Assembly (NCBI GenBank): GCA_030272155.1
Contig: CP126194.1
Coordinates: 1,541,501 to 1,605,500, forward strand
DNA: 64,000 bases
Reading direction: 5' to 3'
Source: Tetradesmus obliquus
Lineage: Eukaryota > Chlorophyta > Chlorophyceae > Sphaeropleales > Scenedesmaceae
Shown one piece after another: positions 55,618 through 64,000 of this stretch. The translations under genes and the position numbers were made by a program. Numbering within the stretch: the first letter of the stretch is position 1; each line of letters opens with the position of its first letter. The notes under the pieces were generated by a model, which saw nothing but the letters and a program-made list of their open reading frames with translations, was not told where the DNA came from and did no database searches.

Positions 55618-57250
55618 GCAGCAGCAATGGTAAGATGCATGCAGAGGGCCGCGCCAGCAGCGTGCGCAGCGCCAGGCTCACAAACAGCGGCTGCGGGGTT
55701 GAGGTGTGCACAGTTCACAAGATCACAACAGTGGCGGCAACATGAGCAGGCAGAGAAAGCTCGGCTGCCGCTGTGAAGGTGAGCTGCCGTGTTGCCTGCC
55801 CCCCACCTGATCAATGACTGCTGCATTCAGGCATCATGTCCAGTCGGGATGTTACATGCATGCCAGTCAGCAAGCTGAGTCAGCGTCCCACCTGGGCCCT
55901 CAGTGCATTGAGCTCCGAGGTGTCTGGGATGATCAGCTCAGACTCATCCACTGCAGCAGCATCAGATTGCACACAGCGATACAGTTGGTAAGGACCCAGG
56001 TGTTCAGCAATACAGAAGCAGCATCCTGCAATGCTTGAGCGTGATGGCGCAACACCCAGCAGTTCGCAGGTGCCGCTGCGCAGCCCAGCAAGACCCAAAC
56101 ATGTCAGACACAACTGCTGCTGCTGCTGCTGCTGCGCTGTAGAGGACAATGCTAGGCGTGCACACCTCCCCCTCCACCTCCACGCCACGCTGTCAATTAG
56201 GACTTCAAACATTTCGTGCCAGAATCCACTGTAACTTCACCATATGAAGAACATCATTGCACCTGAACGGTTCAGGCTGAACCCACCCGCATCATACACC
56301 AAATGTGTGCAGCCCTCTGCTGGCAAACACCACCTGTGTTTTCCTTTTTGACTGCCGTATCCACCACAACCCCCAACCCCCGAAAGCTGAACTGCAACAC
56401 CCACCCGCATCGTACACCAGGTGTGCGTAGCCCTCCGCAGCAAATGCTGCCGGCACGTCCTGCAGCAATGCCGCCAGGATGGACAGCAGGTGGCTGGCAG
56501 TCACAGGCGCATACGCGGCGGCAGCAGCAGCAGCAGCAGCAGCAGCAGTCTCGTCACCGGTGCTGCTGCTGCTGGCTTGCAGCACTTTGTAAATGGCTGC
56601 GATTGCGTTGCCCTCATAAAGGGCGTTGCGTGCCAGCAGCCCTGCTCGCAGGCAGGCGAGGGTCCCCAGCTGGTACACGTCTGACCAGAGGCGCTTGTAG
56701 CAGGCGTCTGTGGGAAAGGATCGATGTGGCAGCAGCAGCAGCAGCGGCAGTTGCAGCAGGCGGCAGCAGTGGTGAGTGCAAACACGGGGAGGAGAACCTG
56801 CCCAGTCCCTACTTGTGACAGTGCCTGTACACACGAGTGCATAGCTGCCGACGCTGTTGCTGCGGCTGCTACTTCACTCTGATCAAGAGTTCTATCATCT
56901 GCTTGTTTTTTGTGCACAAACAGGCATGTGCGCGATTGAGTTGCCCGCACAGGACCCACTGTGCATACAGCTGCAAGTTAATACCTGATAGCTGATGTTC
57001 CAAGCTGCCAATCAGATATGCAGCAACTGCAGCCACAGATATTCCAAAGCTGACCAGCCAATACGTTTAGTCTATCTCTTCTGAAGTGCTGCAGCCTACT
57101 ACAAGCGTGTGTTAGCAGCAGCACAGCAGCAGAGCAGGAACATACAACACCTGCACCAAGCACCTCACCTATGGCTGCAGCAGCATCGGCCACGGTGTCT
57201 GGATGAGACAGTCTAGGTATGTTATTCTTAATCGTTGCTATGGGGTCCAT
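51543..57250 (-). CDS. Unrecognised helical (possibly ARM-like) protein, 689 residues
   Basis: Exons 57169-57250, 56405-56707, 55892-55950, 55379-55536, 53705-54209, 52888-53073 and 51543-52319 join in phase. It begins MDPIATIKNNIPRLSHPDTV. Leu/Ala-rich amphipathic helices dominate: YKRLWSDVYQLGTLACLRAG, LLSILAALLQDVPAAFAAEG, LFVSLALRTLLARPSACDRD, FREVLFRGLASPDPHKLFKC, LVPFLITSLERMQ and LTALTKQSRQLAFAALSAGA. This spacing suggests an armadillo/HEAT-like solenoid, interrupted by Ala/Gly/Ser-rich linkers; the C-terminal quarter is less ordered. I do not recognise the family. It shares a 407-bp divergent gap with the HIRAN gene. Four of its six introns contain splice-junction echo arrays, the densest in the window. 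Confidence 0.75.
52425..52815 (-). repeat. Exon-tail echoes of the PMLPHEVDGYK exon
   Basis: The exon tail encoding WPMLPHEVDGYK with donor GTGCGG ends at 52888. Copies lie at about 52785-52815, 52645-52690, 52538-52585 and 52428-52460. The 52645-52690 copy keeps MLPHEVDGYK and a GTGCGG donor. A separate 35-bp tandem (GTAAGCACGCAGTCAACTCA units) sits at 52728-52796. Confidence 0.75.
53073..53408 (-). repeat. Four-copy acceptor/exon-head array, ~112-bp period
   Basis: Acceptor CTGCAG plus the head VARLVPFLITSLER begins at 53073 (real exon), 53184, 53296 and 53408. Spacing is 111, 112 and 112 bp. The copies are almost identical over about 45 bp of exon sequence and share intron sequence between them. 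Confidence 0.9.
54209..54929 (-). repeat. Seven-copy acceptor/exon-head array
   Basis: Copies of the exon head (RPFREVLFRGLASPDPHKLF family) start after CAG/TAG acceptors at 54209 (real), 54320, 54474, 54581, 54728, 54842 and 54929. The 54474 and 54728 copies extend 90-110 bp with strong similarity. The 54728 copy is nearly identical to the real head through KRCVGGGPGML; others have shifts or stops. Confidence 0.9.
55085..55700 (-). repeat. Echoes on both flanks of the FVSLALRTLLARPSA exon
   Basis: Exon 55379-55536. Its head (LFVSLALRTLLARPSA) recurs upstream at about 55635-55696. Its tail (AAMQGLLRDR plus GTGGG donor) recurs downstream at about 55085-55130 and 55205-55240. Head copies lie only upstream and tail copies only downstream. 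Confidence 0.85.
56260..56335 (-). repeat. Exon-tail echo of the EGYAHLVYDAG exon
   Basis: The tail of exon 56405-56707 (FAAEGYAHLVYDAG, donor GTGGGT) recurs as LPAEGCTHLVYDAG with a GTGGGT donor in the following intron. Confidence 0.8.
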
Positions 57251-57657
57251 CTCTGCTGTTGATGCAGCTGACGGTGTGTTGTCCTGACAAACTGCAATAT
57301 CCAGAGCTAATCCCTGCACCTGCCTACTAAAACCGTAGGTCACACCTCTGTAATTCGATCAGACACAACAGCCAAGCGTACGCTGGCCAGGCACATGCCC
57401 GGTCCGGCAGTTGTACCGCTGGCTTTGTCAGGCGTGACTTGTCACAGACAAGAATGTTGGAGAGTATTAAGGAAAGCAAACTTCGTTGCCTCGTTCCATG
57501 TCGACAATTGTAGGCATCTCATTTCACGTGCGCTGCCTGCTGTAGGCCTGACGCGACCTGCACTTGTGCTGCTGCGCATGCCTTCAGCTTCAACTGCGTT
57601 CACAGGTCGCACCCGGGTGCCTCGTCATACGATAAACTTGCTACATACAACTATTGC
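57251..57657. promoter_or_regulatory. 407-bp divergent promoter region
   Basis: Separates the start codons of the helical-protein gene (-) and the HIRAN gene (+). The short distance implies overlapping promoters. No specific element was identified. Confidence 0.5.
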
Positions 57658-59855
57658 ATGCTTTGTAGAACGCGCCTGTCCAGCCAGCTGTGTGTGCTGC
57701 ACAACATCGCACATTGGAGCCAGACCTTGGCAGCAGCAGCAGGAGGAGGAGCAGCAGCAGCAGCAGGAGCATCGGCAGCAGCAGCACTGACATTGTTAAC
57801 ACCACCTGCGGTGGAAATGTTGAGTCTGAAGTGCATTGCGTCAGCAGCAGCGCCCAGCAGCACGTTTGACAGCAGCCAGGTGAGGCTCCCAAGACTCTTG
57901 GAGTGACTCCAACATCAGCAGCCAAGCTGCAAGCATATATAGTGCATGGGTACACTGTGCGTTTCTTCAATTGCAATGTCCATGCAGAGGAACTTTGTTC
58001 AGCAGTGCCCAGGAGCACAGTAAGGCATCTAACCTGCCATTAGGCTTACAATGCAGTGTGAACATGCTGACAGGCTGCTGGTGACGCTGCAGGTCAGCAG
58101 AGCTGTTGCTGCTCGGAGGCAGCTGCTGCAGCGCTGCCCGCTGCAGCTGTACCGACTCAGAGGCGTCACTTTTGAGGGCCGGCAGGTGAGAGCCCGCTGC
58201 TCTGCCTGAGAAACAACTGGCAACAACAAGATGTGTTTGACCTGCTGTGTTGACCTGCAGCAAGGCCAGCATGCTTCCAACTATGTCTGGACTCTCAAAG
58301 GCTGTGTCTGCAACCTACATCCTTGATTTGCTGCTGCTGCCGGGCATGCTTTGCAGGACGTAATCAGGCAGCTGCTGCCAGGTCAGCCGCTGCTGTTCCA
58401 GCAGGAGCCCAGCAACCCTGCCGACCCCGCAGCAGTGCATGTGACAACATTGGATGGTGCCAGTGTGGGGTACGTGGCGGCGCACCTCACATACGCCTTC
58501 AAACTGCCGGTGAGGCTGCTCAATACCGCCTGTGTCATGCAGGTAGTGTGTAGCATTGTGTACATGACGCTGTGCTGTTGCACTGTAGCCTGGTGGACGC
58601 ATGTACTTGTATTACGGCGATATCACATACATTGCAGATGTTTGGATTACGTGGTGGCAGCAGGAGGGCATGTGCAATGTCCTGCTTTGAAGTCTCGCCC
58701 CTGGCTTCATCACCTGCGCCACAGCACTGAGACTAACTTGAGCAAAGTGCTTCAGCAGCCTTTTCACTTCAAGACTGGTTGTCAGCCTGCTGTACTAATC
58801 TGGTTTTGGCGGCTGTGCATCAGCATGTCAATGATGCTCTGATGCTTGCTGCTACATGCCTGTGTCTGCAACGGCAATCTGCACTTGCAGGCTTGCTCTG
58901 GCGCAGATGATGTATTGTGCTAATGTGTTGTTGCGCTACTGCTGCACTGCTGCGCTGCTGCTATGCCTGTTCTGTGGAACACCATCTGCAGGCCGTCTTT
59001 GGCACAGTCACATCCAGAGGCATGGCTGAAGACACCGACAAGTGGGGCGTGGCTGCAGCATGCTGCCCTGCGCTGCATGGGGTGGCACTGGACCTGCTGC
59101 CGGACAGCTGGCAGCAGCAGGCAGACTTTCAGCAGGTGTGTGAGCATGGATACCTACTTGTGTTTGTGAAACTTCTATGCAGCGTCATACCCTGGTGTTT
59201 GCTTCTGCACCTGCCTTGTGTACTCGGCGTGGGTGTTTGCAGTGGTCTGGCAGTTCAGGGGCGTTTGACGCAGCAGTACTTTGCAGGTTGGTGGCAGCTG
59301 CTGGTGACAGCAGAGGTGAACAACATTTGAAAATGCTTTCTTGGGGTGCCTACGCATGTTGAGCACCAACTGTGTAGGGAAATGCAATGTGTAACTCGAC
59401 AAAGTGTTGTACTGCTCTCACATGGCATCCCTGGCTGTGCTGTGCAGGTCTTCGGAGCCAGCGGCTGGCAGCAGCTGCAGCAGCACACACTCAGGCGCTA
59501 CCACCAGCGCTGCGCCGTGACCAGCGTGCCAGCGTCCGAGGTCCCTCTGCATGTAATGCCGCTGTGGCGCTTCGACCACATCAGAAAGCAGGTGCAGCTG
59601 GCTCAGCTAGCTCCAGTATGCCAGCCTCTGCTGCAGCTGCAGCAGCAGCTGCTTTCAGAAGATGGTTTGCAAGGGCCGGAGCAGCATGCAGCAGCTGTAG
59701 GGTTGCTGCAGCAGGTGATGGTTTGGGAGGCGGCTGAAGTGGAGAAGTATCTGAAGTATGTGCAGCAGCGGCGGCAGAGCTTGGAGCGAGATGGCTGGCA
59801 GCTGCTGCCACCGGAAGCAGGTGCCTGGCTTGCAGGTGCAGCTGCTGCAGAGTGA
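57658..59855 (+). CDS. HIRAN-domain protein
   Basis: Exons 57658-57879, 58093-58185, 58357-58509, 58992-59135 and 59448-59855 join in phase to 339 residues. The HIRAN domain (residues ~93-160: YRLRGVTFEGRQDVIRQLLP, EPSNPADPAAVHV, SVGYVAAHLTYAF) in HLTF/Rad5 helicases binds DNA 3' ends. Here it is not followed by helicase motifs. After it come KWGVAAACCPALHGVALDLL and a C-terminal helical region (GWQQLQQHTLRRYHQRCAVT, PLHVMPLWRFDHIRKQVQ). Stand-alone HIRAN proteins of this layout occur in plants and algae with unknown role. The N-terminal 70 residues are basic then Ala-rich and could be an organelle leader. TGTAA lies 30 bp past the stop. This gene lacks echo arrays. Confidence 0.82.
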
Positions 59856-59884
59856 TTGCATGTGTACGGCTGCACACATTACAT

Positions 59885-59889
59885 TGTAA
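59885..59889 (+). terminator. TGTAA polyadenylation signal of the HIRAN gene
   Basis: TGTAA occurs 30 bp after the HIRAN stop codon, matching the usual green-algal poly(A) signal and a short 3' UTR. Confidence 0.5.
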
Positions 59890-60773
59890 ATGACGATTCT
59901 AGACAAAGCCAGGATCTAAAGGACGCTGGTCATGCACAGTTGCGCACATTGTGTCCCAACTGGCAGCAGTGTGCTGGGGAACTGGTTGTTATTGGCGCTG
60001 ATCAGTGCTTTGTCGTTGCACTGACTGGCTGGCGTCAGTTTTGCATACTCTGAACGAGCCAATGTCTACCCTGTAGCTGCCACGTAGCACTTGTTACACG
60101 TGCAGGTTGGTTGAGTGTGCTGCATGCACAGCGCATGCAAACATGGTTACGTGGCCCGGTTGAGCAAGGTGGCTTGCGCAACCTTGTAACTCAGTGTCCT
60201 GGTGGATTCTGGATTGTGAGTTGTGCCTTCAAAGATGTAGTTTATCTGAGCACACTGTGCTGAGCACGTGCATGGGCCTTGTATTGCTAGAACAATCGGC
60301 CTGACACTGTCAAAGCTTTGCTTTGCTTTTACATAGCATATTATACTGTGCATAATCCCGTTACAATGTCCCATCCACAACCTCCCTGGTCAAACCCCAC
60401 CTCACTGCCAACCCTCATTGACGTCATCTAGATCCCCAAACCAGGACAGAGCCGTGGCATGTACCACCCTGCACCTGTGTCATGCCATAGCTGCACCCGC
60501 TGCTCTTTCTTGCTGGAACGAAAAGCAGCAGTGCAGCGCACCACCAACAACTCCTGCTGAAGCTCCTGCTGAAGCAGCAGCCGCTTCACACGAGAGCCCT
60601 TAAAGAAGCTCTTGGCCGCACATTGCAGCGAAGGGCCGCAACACAGCCTAAATGCTGCACCACCACTGGCGCCAGCACGCTTCTCCTCCCTGCTCAACAT
60701 TCCGTCATCAGCAACACCAGACTCGCTGTTGCTGCTGCTTTATGCCGCTGCTACTATATATTGCTGCTGCTGC
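59890..60773. other. Convergent intergenic region
   Basis: Lies between the HIRAN gene (+) and the L17 gene (-). A TTACA (minus TGTAA) near 60361 may serve L17. No supported gene. Confidence 0.5.
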
Positions 60774-62272
60774 TTACACCAGCTCGATGACTGCCATCTC
60801 CGTGGCGTCGCCCCTGCGCAGGTATGGCTCCGGCTTCACGCGTGTGTAGCCGCCGTTGCGCTCCGCGTAGCGCTCCGGGGCAGCAGCAAACAGGCTGGCC
60901 ACCAGCTCCTTGTCAAACACAAACGCCAGCGCCTGCATTTGGACAATACCAAAAAAAGGTGAGGTTATTGTCAGCCACCAAACAGCCACGGAACAAGGCA
61001 GGGAGCAGCATTCATAACAGGCTGGCCACCAGCTCCGTTACACACCAACGCCAGCGCCTGCATTTCAGAAGCATAGAGTACAAGATTGAAGATGTGGAGT
61101 CTGCCACAACACATCAGTTCAAGGCAGCGCAGCGACAAACAGGCTGGCCACCAGCTCCTTGTCAAACACAAACGCCAGCGCCTGCGTGGTCGAAGAACGG
61201 CAGGCATGAACACAGTGTCAGCAGCAAAGCAACCATAGAGCTCCGGACAGTAGAGGCAGCGCAGCAGCAAACAGGCTGGCCACCAGCTCCTTGTCAAACA
61301 CAAACGCCAGCGCCTGCGCGGTTGCAGAAGGTTTACAAACGGAACGTCGGTCAGACAAGATTGAAGTGGTGCCGCGTTTGCAGGATAACTCCACATGGCA
61401 GGGCAGCTGCTTGAGACCTTAACACACAGGCACATGTGACGCATGCCTGGCACGCTGAGGATCCTAATAGATGACGACCGTTGTGTGCAGTGCTAACAGG
61501 ATCCGCAACAGCGTCTAGAGCTACACAGCAGGACACCTGCCTTGAACAAGACGCTGAAGCCAAGCCTGCTGTCAAAGCACAAGCAGCGACAGCATGCCTT
61601 GCGCTGCGCAGTACTCCCTGCCGAAATGCAATGGCAAAAAAAGCACATACCATTGGCATTTTAGGAACAAGAACTAGCATGGATGACAACAAGTGCGCTG
61701 CTGGGCCATCCCCTGCCATGTGACAAGCTGCTGCTGCGCACCTGGCGGCGTGCGTGCAGGCTGCCGTCCTTTGCAAGGGTGATCATCTTGTCCACGTAGC
61801 TCTTGATGACCTTGGCCTTGACCTACAGCAGCAGCAGCAGCAGCACAATCAGTGTTATCGAGTGCATAGTTGCTCCGTGCCCTGACCAGTCCCAAAGCAG
61901 CTGGTGACTATATATGATATGCATGTGCACTCCCTGACACACTTCAGTCCAGCAGCTGCACACGGCACCCGCAAGGTGCAGCTGCAGCATCTGCCACTGG
62001 CCTCCTGGCGCAAGCGCTGCTGCTGCTGCTGTCAACGCTTCTGCCACTGCTCCGTGCCTGAACGCCTGTGCGCCCGCCAGCACCTGCTTTGTGCGTGCAG
62101 TGCTGCACGCACACATCCTGCAATTATGTTGCTGTGCAACACGTGCATCTGAATGCCACGCCCTGCACGCTGCCAGCTGTGGCTGCCGTTGCTGCTTGCA
62201 CTGAATCCCTTTGTGTAACTCTCCCGCCAAAAGCCTGCTGCATTGTTTGCTGCTGCTGCTGCTGCTGCTGCG

Positions 62273-62307
<35 letters not shown>

Positions 62308-62955
62308 GCTGCTATGGCGTGTGCATCAGGCCACCAGATGCTCCTTCCCGTGTTCAGTTTCCCAGCTGCACCACCCGCTGCTGCTGCAGATTGTATGCTG
62401 CTGCAATACGATTGTTACAGGTGCCTTGAAAAGCACTTGCTGTCACGCACCTTGGTGGTCCTGATTTGCCCATGCCTGAGTGTCTCTGTGACCAGAGAGC
62501 GAATCAGCGCCTTGCGCTGGTCTGCTGGCCGGCCTAGGTGCTTGACCTTGTTGCCGTGACGCATCATGGTCCACTTCATGCCTGCGCCTGGTGCTGCCAC
62601 TACCACGCCAGCCTCTGCAAAAGCAGCAGGACAGCAGCAGCAACACCACCTGTGTTACTACCTAGCAACCTTCCGCTGCCCTGGCCTATGCACATTGTCC
62701 AATTGCCTCGATATTCTGCTGGTAAACGGCCGGCCGCCCGTCAAGCTGACACTGCTGGTTGCCATGCGAGCATGAGAATCGATGGCTGCGGTGGAGCGAC
62801 ATGGTCCAGGACGCACCATCTGCCCTGCCGCCCACGCTAACTCCAGACATGACATTGTTGAATGTCGGCACAACTGCGGGCTGTGGTGCGACACTGCGAG
62901 CTGGCCTGGTGCTCCTGAAAGCCACAGCGGAGGAGCCTGCCTTGAAAGTCAGCAT
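60774..62955 (-). CDS. RPL17: Bacterial-type 50S ribosomal protein L17, plastid-targeted
   Basis: Exons 62817-62955, 62451-62614, 61742-61822 and 60774-60932 join in phase to 180 residues. L17 is a large-subunit protein near the exit tunnel. Signatures in order: an N-terminal Ser/Arg/Ala-rich leader ([20 protein letters not shown]) typical of plastid transit peptides; the family start [60 protein letters not shown]; then [37 protein letters not shown] and the family C-terminus EMAVIELV. The mature domain matches bacterial L17 length (~120-130 residues). Plastid is favoured over mitochondrion by the leader only, so that point is inference. Three echoes of the last exon's head lie in the intron before it. 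Confidence 0.93.
60932..61313 (-). repeat. Four-copy acceptor/exon-head array in L17
   Basis: The last exon begins at 60932 ([15 protein letters not shown]). Copies of this head follow acceptors at 61057, 61181 and 61313 (spacing 125, 124 and 132 bp). The two farthest copies encode [15 protein letters not shown] exactly, extending about 45-50 bp; the 61057 copy has base changes. Confidence 0.9.
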
Positions 62956-63310
62956 TTTGGCAAACTGCTGACAACTTCAACCAGGCAAAACTTGAATTAT
63001 CACGCGCAGTCACAAGCTGATTGTGCTGCAGTGGCACACCACCCAAATGTGGCCCGCAGTGAGTCCGCAGTCGAACCCCATACCCTCACCATACCGTTGC
63101 CTCCGCTGCTTTATATGTAAGGCAATATCATTCACGATGTTTACCACGATGTTTATGTTAGCGAAGTGGTGGCTTGTTCGTCTTTCTGCATGTTCCTTTG
63201 CATAGCAGCATGTTGGCCTCCTAGTCAACCTGTACGGTGCTGAGCTCAGGGCGCCCGTCATTGGCCCTGGGCAGCTCGATGCTATTTTTGATCGCTTTCA
63301 GGTCAGGGAA
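62956..63310. other. Upstream flank of L17
   Basis: Likely holds the L17 promoter and the 3' flank of the next minus-strand candidate. No coding segment or RNA gene is supported. Confidence 0.45.
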
Positions 63311-63951
63311 TCAACCTCCTGAGTTGCGTGCAAGCTGGTGCAACCCACTTTCGGGGTCCCCTGCTGCCATGTACATGTGCAACGCAAGTGCAAGTGCAGT
63401 TTCATAGGCTCTGGCCTGGCAATCAACAATCCTCCTGCAGCAGCAAGTCGCAGGTAATGGCGCAAGAGTTCTTACACAGACTGAGGGTGTCCCACAACAG
63501 CCAGACACAGCACAGAGCATCATGCTGGCATGATGCCAACTCTCAAATATCTCGGTGCCCGCTGCCCGCTGCAGGCTGGCCATGCTAAAAACATCTACCG
63601 TATTGCCCATGCCTCCTTCCAAGCACACTTCCCCCTGTAACACATGCTTCACTATCAGAATAATCGTGGCGTGCCAGCGAACAATGCGCCACCTGCCTGC
63701 TTTGGTGCTGCCCAGCGCACCAGGGCAGCAGGGTAGCCTGGCATCACCCTCAGCAGCTGGTGAGGGGAACCAGCTACACTGCACAACACCACCGGCTGCT
63801 GCTGCTGCTGTTTGCTTGAGGCTTGTAGCTGCTTGACTTGCTGTCTGCGGTCTTGCTGCTGTTGCTGGCAGTAGTCCTTGCATGTTACTTTCTGGCTGCT
63901 GTTGGTGTAGATCGTGACTGGGTTGGCAACAGCTGACGCTGCACAGCCCAT
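63311..63951 (-). CDS. Candidate gene at right edge with MGCAAS start, unresolved
   Basis: On the minus strand an ATG at 63951 begins MGCAASAVANPVTIYTNSSQ, an N-terminus suited to N-myristoylation (MGxxxS) with a neighbouring palmitoylatable Cys. It continues through KVTCKDYCQ and a Gln-rich run. Downstream, after a CTGCAG acceptor near 63440, a coding-looking stretch reads RIVDCQARAYETALALALHM and ends LARNSGG with a stop at 63311. The exons between are not resolved, and an upstream Met at 63993 is in the same frame, so the true start may lie outside the window. No family recognised. Confidence 0.3.
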
Positions 63952-64000
63952 GGCAGCTGCCCACACCTTGACAGCTCCCTCTGCAAGCATCACGGTAGCC

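Noticed and set aside
63023..63205. Short plus-strand frame beside the L17 gene
   Set aside because: No domain or start context, and it lies in the flank of two minus-strand genes.

Overview
The window looks like nuclear DNA of a green alga (Chlorophyta). Genes are split into many short exons with GT-AG introns. A plastid-type ribosomal protein L17 with a leader and a pheophorbide a oxygenase-like Rieske protein point to a photosynthetic eukaryote. Exons and introns are saturated with CAG/CTG trinucleotide runs that encode poly-Gln, poly-Ala or poly-Ser. This style resembles Scenedesmaceae-type algae, but that placement is inference, not shown here. All exon joins come from reading frame and splice consensus, without transcript data.

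Layout: (1) 2-511, 3' end of an unknown + strand gene. (2) 814-13851 +, one very large gene with a Plus3-like region, a SPOC domain, Tyr-Ser-Pro octad repeats, RS segments and three copies of an unrecognised module. (3) 15587-17465 -, a glycerophosphodiester phosphodiesterase. (4) 18609-27806 -, an extended-synaptotagmin-like tether (membrane anchor, SMP, two C2 domains). (5) 28341-29615 -, unknown. (6) 30037-31839 +, a small predicted secreted protein. (7) 32946-33828 -, Sec61 beta. (8) 34534-43655 -, a giant Gln/Ala/Ser-rich protein with one exon of about 6.4 kb. (9) 44787-50072 +, a PAO-like Rieske oxygenase. (10) 51543-57250 -, an unrecognised helical protein. (11) 57658-59855 +, a HIRAN-domain protein. 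(12) 60774-62955 -, plastid L17. (13) 63311-63951 -, a weak candidate at the right edge. The genes belong to unrelated processes (transcription or RNA, lipid turnover and membrane contact, ER translocation, chlorophyll catabolism, plastid translation), as expected of a eukaryotic gene neighbourhood and not an operon.

The main discovery is structural. In at least ten of the genes, short tandem duplications span splice junctions. They leave 'echoes' of an exon head with its acceptor AG in the preceding intron, or of an exon tail with its donor GT in the following intron. Examples are seven successive copies of one acceptor (54209-54929), four of another (18839-19236), and three in-frame copies of the iron-ligand exon of the Rieske gene (47022-47741). 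Many introns also end in a CTG run directly abutting the acceptor CAG, up to 27 units at 48762-48842. Together these suggest that slippage and local duplication at CTGCAG acceptors shape this genome's introns and could feed alternative splicing. No transposon, CRISPR array, tRNA or rRNA gene was recognised.
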